Source: Pontederia crassipes
Taxonomy: Eukaryota; Streptophyta; Magnoliopsida; Commelinales; Pontederiaceae
Direction of reading: 5' to 3'
DNA length: 64,000 nucleotides
Assembly (NCBI GenBank): GCA_030549335.1
Contig: CM060187.1
Location: 9,362,001 to 9,426,000 of the forward strand
Below the pieces are notes generated by a model. That model did not search any database. It had not been told where the DNA came from and saw only the letters and a program-made list of their open reading frames with translations. Shown here one piece after another: positions 44,914 through 57,018 of the stretch. Positions within the stretch are counted from its first letter, which is position 1, and each line of letters starts with the position of its first letter. Both the position numbers and the translations under genes were made by a program.

Positions 44914-46312
44914 CTGCATGTCAGAACCTTTGCTTGATGACTCTCCTCTGCTCTGGCTGCTAAGTCATTACGTTGCCACAAGGCTCCATGGTGTTCTGTT
45001 GGCTAAGAAACTTGCATGAATCTGTTGGGCGGCTATTTGGTGCTCTTAGGGGAGTTGCAAGTCGCATATGTTATGCATGTCCTCTGCTGAGATACGATTA
45101 GGAAAACTGCTAGTTCGTTGGGCATAATTCAGGGATTTTTTTAGTAAAATTTATCAAATTTGCTGGTAGAACTATTCCTTTTCTTTGTGTACCATAAAGG
45201 TCAATTGATCAATTACTGCGAAAGGGGCTAACCACCAATAGCATTCGTTAGAGAAAAAGGAAGAAGGTAGTAGGAGCAAACAGGAGTTCAAAGAGGAGAA
45301 AAACAAAATGCGACAATCTTCACTGCTCGCAAACAACAGCATGTTCAGGTAGGAGGAACAAAGAGAGCGATGAGCATTGATTTTGATCGAGTAGAACGCC
45401 GCAAGTCACCGTCGAAGAGTTCAAAGAGTGCGCCACTAAGATTGCATTGAGTGCGCCACCGCATGTTCAGGTAGGAGGAACAAAATGCTATCGCAGTCGC
45501 CTCGTCGCTGCTATCGCCATCGCCTCATCGCTGTTGTAACCTCGTCACCGCCGTTGCCCGATGTCACCTCTCCGCCTGATGTCGCCTCGTCACTGCATTG
45601 TTGCCGCCGCTGCCTGATGTTGCCTCGCCGTTGCCCGATGTCGCCTCGCCACTACCGTCGCCTCGCTGCCGTAACCAAAGATCGTCGGCGTCCTAGGGAG
45701 AGAGATCGGAGATAGGGGGAGAGATGCCATCCAATATCTCGAGAGATATATATTAATACCTCGCGTGCGATAATCTAAACCATTAGATCTTATCTCAACG
45801 GTTGAGAGTATGCTTCACAAGGTGTGAAGCAAAGGATTCCACTCATTTTACCCATATATATATATATATATTAACAAATGAAGAATAATGGTTTGATTAT
45901 AAATTTAGTAAAATGTATTTAGCAAATATAATAATCACAAAACAATAAAAAATAAATACAAAATTATAATTTACACTCAATCTTATGTACATATATCCAT
46001 AGTAATGAATTTATGGTATTTTTAATAATAATATTTTCTAAGAAACATTTCTTTAAAAAAATTATTTTTTAAAATGAAAAACATAAAATTTTTTTTATGT
46101 TGGTAATTAAAATTTAAAATGTGAAAGATTAATCTTGACTAATATGATGTTTTTTTCCTTTTTTTTTTGTTACAAAGGGAGACTCAGAAGTCTTGTACAA
46201 GAAAAAGAATTGCAAATAAGTGACATACAACTCTTGATTTGTTATGAGTTAAGGGGTGTGCCCACTCTAACACTATTTATTCCTTAAAATATGTTAAATT
46301 TGACATTAAGAT
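44914..46312. other. Unassigned DNA with a GC-rich low-complexity patch
   Basis: There is no gene I can support. The phrase gcatgttcaggtaggaggaa occurs twice (near 45339 and 45463). At 45480-45700 lies a GC-rich patch of degenerate tcgcctcgtcgctg and gttgcccgatgtcgcc repeats; its ORF on the plus strand is repeat-driven. At 45851-45871 there is a TA microsatellite, followed by AT-rich sequence. It may hold decayed host or transposon DNA. Confidence 0.5.
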
Positions 46313-46940
46313 TGTAACAACCCAATTTTAAATAGGGATATTTAAATCATTTGTATGAAACCCTAGGCTAGACTCAATAAAAACCTAAATCCTCTCTCCT
46401 CTCTTTTATTATTTCTCCCACAATCATAGAGGAAAAAATAGAAGAACAAGGAGGAAGAGGACAAAGAGGAAGAGAACATGGACAAGAAAAAGTGTATCAA
46501 CATTGACGAAAGAATAAGATCATAGGTATGTAATGGGAATATAAACTACTTCCTTTCCTCTCAATCATATTTTTTGTTGGATTGAGACTTTTAAGAACAC
46601 CTTGTTCTTGATAGAAAGTTTAATAGATGGTTGCATGATTTATGTTGCATAATCTATTAAATTAATAATTATTTTTTAATATTTATTTGAGTAGATTTTA
46701 CTTATCCAAAAATTATAAATAATATATGGATGAAAAACCCTCGAAGTCTAGTTTTCAGAGAAATTTGTTTCATCTAATTTGATGATGTATAAAAATAATT
46801 ACGATCCAAAACTCAGACTACTATTATTCTATCTTGGGTTTGTAAAATCTATCTTAATTTAGAAATATTGAATTAGACTTTGAAATTTATGCACAAGTTA
46901 AGATCTTGTATTATTGTTCTATGGCAATTAAAATCATTTG
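46313..46940 (+). repeat. Partial chromovirus-type LTR
   Basis: It starts TGTAACAACCC, like the Chr-1 and Chr-2 LTR termini. It has a purine-rich stretch, a splice-donor-like aggtatgtaa (46524-46533), and the module ttatccaaaaattat...gaagtctagttttc (46695-46760) that is shared with Chr-1 and Chr-2 LTRs. It stops without a recognisable end or primer-binding site where the copia relic begins, so it is truncated. Confidence 0.6.
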
Positions 46941-47039
46941 AAAAGAACAAGCACATATTAAATCATTAATATTTTAATGTCTGTTGTCAGAATACTCATG
47001 AACTTCGGCATAGGGCGTCTACAAATTCTACAAAGACTC

Positions 47040-48694
47040 AGGCTGCGGGAGTGATATCGACAATATAGAAGGGACATGTCTTGAATTCAAAAAACTCCAA
47101 GTCAAAGAAGAAGATTATTGATAAAGAAGAATCGGATCACTAGAAGAAAATTTTTTCAAAGAAGAAAAAGACACTCATTGTTGCAGTAGCACATGAAACT
47201 AAAGATTATAAAGAAGATTTGTTTTCTTGTTGCAAATGATCAAGGATGTCTCTAAGATAATTGGGTTCTTGATTTGAGGTGTTCCTATCACATGACTTCG
47301 AATAAATAATTATTCTCATCTTATTAGACTCACGATGGAAATGTCATCATGGGCAACAACGCGCAACATGCATGACAAATAATTAGGATCGATTCTATAC
47401 AAGTTAAGACTCATGACAATTTTAGGAGGACGTTGACTGATGTCTATTCCGTAATTGAAGAAGAATATGATATTACTTGAAGACTTAAACTCTAAGGGAT
47501 ATCATATCAATGTTTCTAGAGGCATCCTCACGGTCAGGAAGAGTGATACTATAGTTCAGACAGAAGTCCTTGTACATATTACAAGGTAAGACAATCATTG
47601 GTATTATTGTTGTGGCTAGTTCATCAGAGTTCATGTTGTGGTATATGCGGCTTCGGCACATGAGTTAGAATAGGATAAATATTCTTTGTCAGCAAGAACT
47701 TCGAAATCAATTTATGCAAGCAATGTGTATTTGGCAAATGAAGACTTCAATTTAGTAAGGAAATGGACAGGACGAAGGAGACACTTGATTACATTCATGT
47801 TGACTGTTGGGATCCCTCTCCTATTACATCATTAGGAGGTGCTAGATACTTTTTTGTTCATGATTGATGACCACTCGAGGATGACTTGGGTATTCCTGAT
47901 GAAGTACAAGAGTGAACCCTTTAAGGTCTTCACGTAGTGGAAGATTTTGGTGAAAAATCAAACGTCAAAGAACGCGAAACACCTCCACACTAACAATGGT
48001 CTGGAGTTTTGTTTTACTGAATTCGACCCATTTTGCAAAGATGAAGGCATTGCCAGATATTATGCTATAAAAAATACTCCACAACAAAATGAAGTGATAG
48101 AACGAATGAACAAAATACTTCTGAAGAGAGCAAGGTGCACACTCTCTAATGTTGGTCTGAATAGGACATTATGGACTAGAGTCGAGGTTGTAATTGATCT
48201 TAAGACCCCTACTGAGCTATGCTGATTATATTAATCTAAAAGATTTTAGTTGTACAACATACTATCATGTTAGCGAAGGAAAGTTGGAGCTAAGAGTCAA
48301 AGAAGAGGTGTTGTTGGAATATGATGCAGGAGTGAAAGGCTACAGGATTTGGTCCCCTCAGAACATAGAGTCATCAACATCAGAAATGTGATGTTTGATG
48401 AAACATCAATGCTATAGTTGAAGGTGGAGACTATTGACACAACAGAAGAAACATCCAATATAAATGTGCAAATTGAAATTCCCCCTAGCTAAGATTAATG
48501 TAGAAAGACCACAAGAAGTAGCAGAGCATGAAGAACCTAATGAGGAAATAGAAGAGAAGTCAATTGTTGCTAGATGTCTTCACAAACAAGTGGGTCCTTC
48601 TAAGTGATATGACTTCGAGGACATGATTTTTATACTTTGCAGGTAGCTAAAGAGGTGAAGTCCCTAGAGTCATCTTCTTATAGAAAGCTTCATG
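47040..48694 (+). pseudogene. Copia relic Cop-2: end of gag, protease, integrase
   Basis: Heavily decayed copia coding sequence on the plus strand. The protease motif is recognisable near 47263 as WVLDLRCSYHM (Asp-Ser-Gly changed). Integrase pieces include HVDCWDPSP near 47798 and the 92-codon frame 47947-48225 with HTNNGLEFC, NTPQQNEVIERMN and KRARCTLSNVGL. The polyprotein continues with YDFEDM near 48610 and SSSYRKLHA, where an insert breaks it at about 48694. Nearly every segment needs a different frame. It is much older than Cop-1, and its integrase belongs to the same broad Tork-like type. Confidence 0.85.
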
Positions 48695-50389
48695 CAAAAA
48701 AAAAGGGGAGCAGAAGAGCACCAAAGGCACTAACTGGCAGTTAGAAGATTACGGAAGGTTGAGGGCTACAAAGGCAGGACAATGTGCAACTAGAGAAAAG
48801 GGGAAGCAAGCCAAGTGGAGCTGGGGCAATTTTCAAAGAGTGAAAGCCATTTTTGAGGAAAGAGGAAGAGGAGAGGGGGTTGAGCAATTTGTGGAGGATG
48901 TTCTGTAATCTGAATACTATTTCAATTGGTGCTAGATCACCCATGGGGATGAATTGTAACTAACCAGCCCTATGGGGTTGGGAGGTGCATGTGATGGACT
49001 CGTAATTTATATTCCTAGTATTCTTTTGATGTTTGAATGCTTGAATGATTGTTGAACCTTGCTACTGTTTTATTGAAGTCATCCTATATTTTGTTCTGTC
49101 TTGTACCGAAGTGTTGTGATAGCTCCTTGTTCTAATTGAGCTATAAAATCTATTTTGCTTGTGACCCGAAAGAGTTGTCTCCACCTCCTATCCAACTGAA
49201 CATCGAGAGGAACTAAATCTGGACAGGGGCATCAACTTGCAGGCTAATGATTATTGTTCAGCTTTTCTTGCCCTGTGTTGGTATCAGCATGTCTTGCATT
49301 TTTACATTTGAGTGTCGTGTGTTTTTTAATCCCAGTTCGAGAGGGACATTCGTACATTGGTTCCTCTGCTCCGAGAGGTGGGATAAATACTCCAATTATC
49401 ACAGACAGATTCTCAAATTGCATTTTCTCGAAGCAGATTCCCTTCTGCTCTATTTTGCCATTAACTCGTTTGCTGAATCCAGCCTTCATTGGTTCTACGA
49501 CCTCCTAACCAAGATCGAACTTTAAAGGGCATGCATTAGCAGAATTATTCTTACAGGAGTCAAACCACAGTCTTCAACTATCAATCGGATTGTAATAGCC
49601 TAAACTCTACTCATTCTGTGCATCTCTAAGTGTCAAAGATCCTAGGCCAAGAGGGTTATCCACGATACCTGAGGTTCGATTCAGACTGAGAGGTCATCTA
49701 TTGTAGAAGGGTTTGATTTGTTTATTCGTTAAGAGCAGAGGAGAGTGATGTTCGAATCAAATATACGAACTCGTGAACATGCACGAACTGATCTATTCAT
49801 GAGCAAGGGAAATGCCACAGATGAGGTTAGTGTTCATTATCACGATGCTACCCCAACGCGCACGTTGAGGGGGTAGTCAGATGTCTTTACCTTAAATTGA
49901 AGGAACAAAAAATGCGAGTTCTAAGCAAAAGCGCCTCTCGTAAGTTCTCATTTCACGTTTTCTATGATTGTTCGCATCTCTCCAACTTTGTTTCTTCTTT
50001 TCATTCATATTTTATACTACAAAAACCTAAAAAAATAGTGTAATCATTTTACTTTCAATAGCACCTTTTATTTCACTATTTATATTCCATTACGGTTTGC
50101 AGCAATTAAGATTTCAAGTTTGGTTTGAAGCTTTACGAAGATCCGCACAGTTTTCCTTGTTGAATCTCAAGCACTACAATGATGTTTCGTATATTTGCGG
50201 ATCACATTGTGATAGTGTAGATATTTTACAAATTTTAAAACTTAATTTGAAGATCTTTCGCTAGGGGCAATCACTCGTGTAGGGCTAAACGAACATCTTG
50301 GGGTGAATGCCTTTCATACATAGTCTCTTTACATGGAATGCACCAATCTTTTGACATTTCATGCTCCTCTCTTTATCTAATTCATTTTT
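48695..50389. mobile_element. Unidentified 1.7-kb insert in Cop-2
   Basis: Cop-2 coding sequence stops after SSYRKLHA and resumes with KSQSEQWIVDMGEE at about 50390, exactly where the same protein of Cop-1 would continue, so this block is an insertion. It starts in an A/G run (aaaaaaaaaggggag). I find no clear LTR ends, TIRs, primer-binding site or coding domain. ttcatgc occurs at both sides (48689-48695 and 50358-50364) but not at the exact resumption point. Overlapping ORFs at 49244-49525 on both strands show no known domain. A solo LTR or a non-autonomous element are the main options. Confidence 0.55.
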
Positions 50390-50636
50390 AAAGAGTCAAT
50401 CTGAACAATGGATTGTTGATATGGGTGAGGAGGTGGAATATTTTCAAAATAATTAGACATGAGAGTTGGTCAAGTTGAGACAGAAAGGTTGTTGACTGCA
50501 AGTGTATCTTCAAGAAGAAGTCTAAAACTCCAGAAGTTGAAGGCACAAGATATAAAGCAAGATTGGTTGCCGAAGACTATAGTCAGAAAGAAAAAGTAGA
50601 TTACAATGGAACATACTTCTATTTGAGTCTTGGTTG
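50390..50636 (+). pseudogene. Copia relic Cop-2: RT start
   Basis: Plus-strand reading KSQSEQWIVDMGEEVEYFQ, then after a frame change VDCKCIFKKK and GTRYKARLVA, the N-terminal RT blocks of copia. It ends at the Ath-3 insertion site and continues at 62833. Confidence 0.85.
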
Positions 50637-50641
50637 CTCTT

Positions 50642-52859
50642 TGATAGTGAAATTGAGGGGTTGAATGATAACTTGCTAATTTTTGGGTCAAAAGTCAATT
50701 TTTTCAATTTTTGTTTCAATCCCCTAACTCACTCTCTACTGCAGTGCACATGTCAGTTGTAGTAACCCTAAATGTCGTATCCATAGTGATTTGAACTCCT
50801 AGACTACCTAAAAACAATTTAGACTAACCCTATTTAAAGTGGCAAAAACAGATTTTTTAAAAGAAGTGAAAACATTTTTTTCTTTTTGGAATGCAGAATG
50901 AAAATTTGTTGTAGATTGCTGAAAAGTTAATTAAACTGAATTGTAAATACTAATCTAGAGTCTAAAGAGTTTAACTATCAATGAGGAAGGTCCTCCTAGG
51001 AGTTGGGGTTCATCTAATTTAATTATGGATGGAAATGGACAAGTTATTATTTTTTAATCAAATCCAATTCAACCTTTAAAATGGCTATTTTCACAGCTCA
51101 ATTAGACCAGAACTAAAAAATATATTGTCATATGATTGTTAGCCAAGTTGAATTAGAAATGGATCCTCACTGAAAACCAAGTTATCATTAGGTTCAAATC
51201 AAAGCACTTGCTGATTTTTTGGAAATTTCACTAAAATCAGAAATGATAACTTCAAGGTATGGTTACAAAATAATGAAATCACTTCAATTTGCTTTGCAGG
51301 AATGAAACTTATCCAATAATAGTGCTAGTGTTCCTTGGTTTATCTCTAAACTACAAGAGGATCTTGTATCAACCTCTCAGCTGCAATTAAGAATGAAATC
51401 CACACTTCACACCAATTGATTGGACCCAAAATGCATAGAATCATAAGTTGAGAAATCAGGAATAGTTATTGCTCCTTGGCTCATCTCTGAATCTGAAGGA
51501 AGGTCTTAAAACCACCTCTTAGTGGTAGGTTAAAATGAGGTTTAACAATGGCAATCAGATCCCAAAGAAATCAGAAAATAGAATTCAGCAAGATGAATAC
51601 ACAAGGAAATCAGCTATGTTATTCAAGGGAATTCAGGACTTGCCAAATGCTTATTGATCCATCTCTGGACAACAAGAAATCTTTAGGATTCACCTTTCAG
51701 TGATTGAATGAAATCAGAGGTTCAATTAGCAAATCAGATTCCAAAAGAAGTCAAAATATCAGAATTCAAGAATGCAAATTTCAGAAATCAGATTGGGAAA
51801 AATAGATTTGAATCATAAACATATCAAAGCATCTTGATCATTTCTGAACTAGAATGGAGCCATAAGATAACCTCTCCGTTGTCAACACAATTGGGGATCC
51901 ACAATGACAAATCATATTCTAGTAATTCAAAAATCAGAGTGGCATTCAGAATTCAGGTTTTAGAAAAATCAAATTTCAGATTATCAACTAATCTGGAATT
52001 CAGAACTTGGCATTGGTTCTTAATCCATTTCTGAATAAAGATTAGACCAAATGATAACTTCTCAGTTGCAAATACAAATAGGGTCTTTCAATGACAAGAT
52101 CAAATCTAGAACAATTCATATTTCAGAAAATAAATTCAGAACTTGATTCAAATGAGGAAATAAGTTTTGTCCCTAATCCATCCACAATATGCATTAGACT
52201 ACTACCCTATCCTAGGAGGCATGGGATTTAGCTCCTCATGTTTACAAAATCAAATAGAAAATGTAGTAAAGAAAAGAAGGAAGTCATCTGGATTGAAGCT
52301 TGTAACCATAATATAATGATCAAATTTGGAAAAATGTATCAAAATTGAACAGCAATGAGTTAGGACAATAATATAGTTTTGCATGTTGAAATGACAGTTT
52401 TGCCCTTTGTGCAGAATTAATAGTTTTGCATGTTGAAATGATAGTTTTACCCTTTAACGATAACTTGGCATTGGAAAAATGATAACTTGTTCAAATGAAC
52501 TTAAAATTTTGCACAAGTTGAGATATGACCATCCAAATATGTTTCATACATGATAATAATGGATTTAGGCAAAAAAATCATTAAAAATAAGTTCACTCAA
52601 AATAATGATAACTTGGCCTATTGGAGTGATAACTTGTCCTAAAAATGATAACTTGGCATAGAATTGAAATATTTATGAATTTTGAAATTTCAGAACCTTT
52701 ATGCACATGGAATTAAGTATAAAATGAGGAATATCAACTAGTTATCACAATCCATGCATTTCAACCATAATTGGCCAAAAGTTGGGTAATTTAGGGATTC
52801 GATAGGGGTAAAATGCATTCAAAATGGAATAAAAACCTATATTGATCAGCTAGTGGTCA
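50642..52859 (-). repeat. 3' LTR of Ath-3 (2,218 bp, promoter part deleted)
   Basis: On the minus strand it starts TGACCACTAGCTGATC (52859) and ends ...TTCACTATCA (50642). It matches 60013-62827, but about 600 bp net around the position equal to 61669-62305 are missing, including the TATA box. The flank ctctt (50637-50641) is the TSD, repeated at 62828-62832. Confidence 0.95.
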
Positions 52860-52873
52860 AACTCTCCCAAACT
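52860..52873 (-). other. Polypurine tract of Ath-3
   Basis: Minus-strand aagtttgggagagtt precedes the LTR start TGACCACTAG. A degenerate inner copy (cttgggtgagga, minus) lies near 53816-53828, as in Ath-1. Confidence 0.8.
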
Positions 52874-54364
52874 TAGCCTTTTGCTTGTCCTCAAGCAAAA
52901 TATTTAGAAATTTAGGACAAACTTGAATTAAAAGTCCACAAATGAAGTACAAGTCAGTTGAATTGAATCCAATGAGTTTCCCACTTTGCCAACACTTCAT
53001 TCTTTTCAAAAACTCAATTTCTAGCTAGGGAATCACAGAGGCTAAAGCAAATTTAAGCCATGGAAGAAGTACTAGCAATAACATGTTTGAATTGTAGGAA
53101 TTGTCAACTTTACAACAAGGTTGAACTAAAAATCCCTTCATGAACAGATTTTCATTGCTTAAACAGGTTTAACACCTAACTTTTATTCATGAAATGCAAG
53201 TAAACGGGTTTAGCACCTGATTTTTATTCATGCTTTCTTTAGGAGAGATTCCTTTGGAAGTTTTGCTCTCTTCCTTTTTTCTATGCATGCATGCAACTTT
53301 TTACTTTTCCTTTTTCTCATTTTTCTATCCTGTTCATGAAGTGAGCAATAGTTCAAACTCAAGTATAGTTTAGATCCCTTTGTCCAAAAAGTCAACTTTT
53401 CCTATTTAACATGACAGCAAGAGCCTTGACTCCCTTCTATATACCTGATATTACTAATTCAATCCATAAGTATCAGCTAGTGTGACCCACAAAAAGGAAA
53501 AATTTTCAGCTGAAGATTTATTCAAGTGCATCTGAATTGAATAGCCAATTAAAGCAACAAACCTAATGGCCAAGTTGACCACTTGGTATTGGAGTGTACC
53601 AACTCTCATAATGAAGTATTTTACCCATTTTAGAGTTAAAATAAATTCAGAATTGAGTTGAGTCCAAAAAAAATGATAACCGAGTGATAACTAGTGACAA
53701 CCGAGTGAGAACTTATGATAACTTGCAAAACCTACTGATAACCTAGTGATAAATGATATATGGACATTAAAATCAATTGAAAACATGGTGTAAAGGTTAA
53801 AAAAGCACCAGGTTTCCTCACCCAAGCTTAGCCTCAACATTGTCCACAGTGTTGGAAAGTTAAGGCAAGGGAGAGAGTTGGGAGGGTATGAAATATATGG
53901 AATTTTGCATTTGATCCCTTCCAATGGGTCTTGCATCTCAATCAGGGGCTTAGGGTGATCCATTCTTCATGAATTTCAACCAATCCAACAGAGAAGTAGG
54001 AGATATTAATGGGACATTAAATTTCATATTTTTAGGGTGCACAATTCAACAATGCATTGAAATTCACTGAAATCCACTGAAATGCAGCTAAGATGGATTG
54101 GGATAACTGATTTGCATGATGATTCAGATAGTAATATGATGATTTCAGCATGAGAGAAAAGATTATATCAGTTATCATTGGGATTTCAGTGAGGAAAATA
54201 AAAAATGAGGGTAGGGGTACTCCCTTCTTTCAAATTGTGGATGGATCTGATTCCTCCCTTATTTATTCCTGTAAAATAGAAAAGTTAAGTGTAAAATGGC
54301 TTGGGTTACCTCCCAAGAAGTGCCCTACTTTAATGTCTTAGGCTGGACATCTTTTCACTTGAAT
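52874..54364 (-). other. 3' non-coding spacer of Ath-3
   Basis: It is colinear with 6402-7945 of Ath-1. It has no env-like frame. It contains the GATAACT motif cluster (53676-53750) and the A/T-rich purine block, both inverted relative to Ath-1. Confidence 0.8.
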
Positions 54365-57018
54365 TCAGCTAGGCAAACTTGACAAATCTTGCAAATTCAG
54401 CACCTCCTTAACTGATTCTTGAGCTGTGGGGTTATATGGCTTCAACCACTGTCTATTAACCTTGAATACATCATCCTTATCATTTAGAAGGTCCACGGCA
54501 CCATAAGGATAAACTTTGTGGACTTTTAAGGGTCCACTACACCTTGATTTCAACTTTCCAAAAAATAGTTTTAACTTTGAATTAAACAACAATACCAAGT
54601 CTCCAACCTTGAATTTCTTTTTCAGAATTCTGCTATCATGCCATCTCTTGGTCCTTTCCTTGTAAAATTCTGAATTATGGTAGGCATTTAGCCTAATCTC
54701 ATCAAACTCATCAATTTGAAGAAGTCTTTTTTATCCACATGCTTGCATATCAAAATTGAGTGCCTTTACTGCCCAATATGCCTTATGTTTCAACTCAATT
54801 GGTAGATGACAAGTTTTCCCATAAACCAATTTGTAAGGAGAAGTGCCTATAGGGGTCTTATAGGCTGTCCTATATGCCCAAAGTGCCTCATTTAGCCTTT
54901 GACTCCAATCCTTTCTTGTCAAGGATACTGTTTTTTCTAATATGGCCTTGATTTCCCTATTTGAAATTTCTGCTTGGCCATTTGTTTGAAGGTGATATGC
55001 TGTTGAGACCTTGTGCTTAACTCCATATTTGTTTAGGAGGTTCTCAAAACACTTTTCAATGAAGTGGCTGCCTCCATCACTTATGACCACCCTTGGAATT
55101 CCAAATCTTGGGAAGATTACATCCTTGAACAACTTGATAACAGCCCTGGAATCAGCAACTGTTGTGGGGATGGCTTCTATCCATTTGGACACATAATCAA
55201 CAGCCAACAATATGAATTTGTATCCAAAAGAGCTAGGAAAGGGACCCATGTAATCTATACCCCAAACATAAAAAATTTCAACTTCTAGGATTTCATTCTG
55301 TGGCATTTCATTCCTCCTAGAGATTGACCATGTTCTTTGGCACACATCACAACTTTTAACATATAAATGGGCATCTTTGAACAAAGAAGGCCAATAGAAA
55401 CCAGATTGTAGGATTTTTGTAGCTGTCTTTTGTGTTGCACCATGCCCACCATATGGAGATGAGTGGCAAACCTCCAAGATTTCCTGGAATTCAGATTGTG
55501 GTACACATCTCCTATATATGCCATCAGGGGACTTTTTGAATAAGAGGGGATCATCCCAATAGAAGTCCTTCAAGTCATGGAAGAATTTCTTCTTCTGTTG
55601 GTAGGTGTAATCAGAAGGAATGATTCCACATGCCAAGTAATTGACAATATCAGCATACCAAGGGGTAGGGTCAGCTGATATGGCCATCAGAAAGTCATCA
55701 GGAAAGCAGTCATTGATGGGGAGTGAGTCATTAGAATTTTGAACTCCTTCCATCCTTGATAGGTGGTCAGCAATTAAGTTTTTTGTCCCCCTTTTATCAC
55801 TGATTTGAACATCAAATTCTTGTAACAATAGGATCCATCTTATGAGCCTTGGCTTGGATTCCTTCTTGTTGATCAGATGCCTTACTGCCTGGTGATCAGT
55901 GAAGACAATTACTTTAGATCCAATCAAATAAGATATGAATTTGTCAAAGGCAAACACAACAGCGAACAATTCCTTTTCAGTGGTAGCATAGTTGACTTGG
56001 GCTTCATCCAATGTCTTGCTAGCATAACATATAACATAGTGCTTCTTCTCCTTAGTTTGCCTCAATACTGCCCCTACTGCTTGATCTGATGCATCACACA
56101 TAATTTCAAAGGGAAATGCCCAATCTGGTGGCTGCACTATAGGGGCTGAAGTGAGGGCTTCCTTCAAGTGGTTGAAAGCCTTTAAGCATTCCTCATCAAA
56201 ATTGAACTCCACATCTTTGGCCAGCAACCTTGTGAGGGGTCTGGTTATCATTGAAAAGTTTTTAATGAATCTTCTATAGAAGCCTGTATGCCCCAAGAAA
56301 CTCCTTATAGCCTTCACATTCTTTGGAGGTGGCAATTTCTCAATTGCCTCAATCTTTGCCTTGTCCATTTCAATCCCTCTACTAGATACAATGTGGCCCA
56401 ATACCACTCCTTCTTGAACCATGAAGTGACACTTTTCCCAATTCATAATTATATTGGATTCACTGCACCTTTGCAACACTTTTGCCAACTTTTCCAAACA
56501 AGTCTCAAAGGAATCTCCATAAACTGAAAAATCATCCATAAACACCTCCATAATGTCCCTCAATAAAACTGAGAAGATGGACATCTACACCTCTGAAATG
56601 TGGCAGGGGCATTGCACAATCCAAATGGAATCCTCCTTTATGCAAATGTCCCATATGGACAAGTGAAGGTTGTCTTGTGTTGGTCTTGTGGATGAATATG
56701 AATCTGTAGAAAACCTGAATAACCATCCAAATAATAAAAGTGAGAGTGTCTTGCCAATCTTTCCAACATTTGATCAATGAAATGAAGTGGGAAATGGTCC
56801 TTCCTAGTTGCCTTGTTCAATTTCCTGAAATCAATGCACATCCTCCATCCTGTGACTGTCCTGGTGGGAAAGAGTTCATTAGAATCTGATTTGACTACTG
56901 TAATCCCTCCTTTCTTAGGTACCACTTGGACAGGGCTGACCCATTCACTATCTGAAATGGAGTAAATAATCCCAGCATTCAGCAACTTCAATACTTCCTT
57001 CTTGACAACCTCCTTCAT
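54365..57018 (-). pseudogene. pol: Athila pol (Ath-3): RT, RNase H, integrase, with breaks
   Basis: The RT N-terminus is 56638-57018. After a shift near 56590-56640, a 617-codon frame (56584-54731) carries FMDD at residues 15-18, RNase H with CDASDQAVG and [10 protein letters not shown] (catalytic Asp kept), the integrase zinc region with SCDVCQR (kept), and the DDE blocks [17 protein letters not shown] and [11 protein letters not shown] stop at about 54731 separates the C-terminal piece 54598-54365 (VLLFNSKLK, FKVNRQWLKPYNP). Catalytic residues lost in Ath-1 are intact here, but stops and shifts still break the polyprotein. Confidence 0.93.

Noticed and set aside
45485-45715. A 76-codon ORF rich in Ser, Pro and Arg
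   Set aside because: It is made of degenerate short repeats and has no family resemblance.
49244-49525. Three overlapping ORFs of 81-92 codons as possible genes
   Set aside because: No domain, no promoter, and they overlap on both strands within an inserted block; kept only as a note on that insert.
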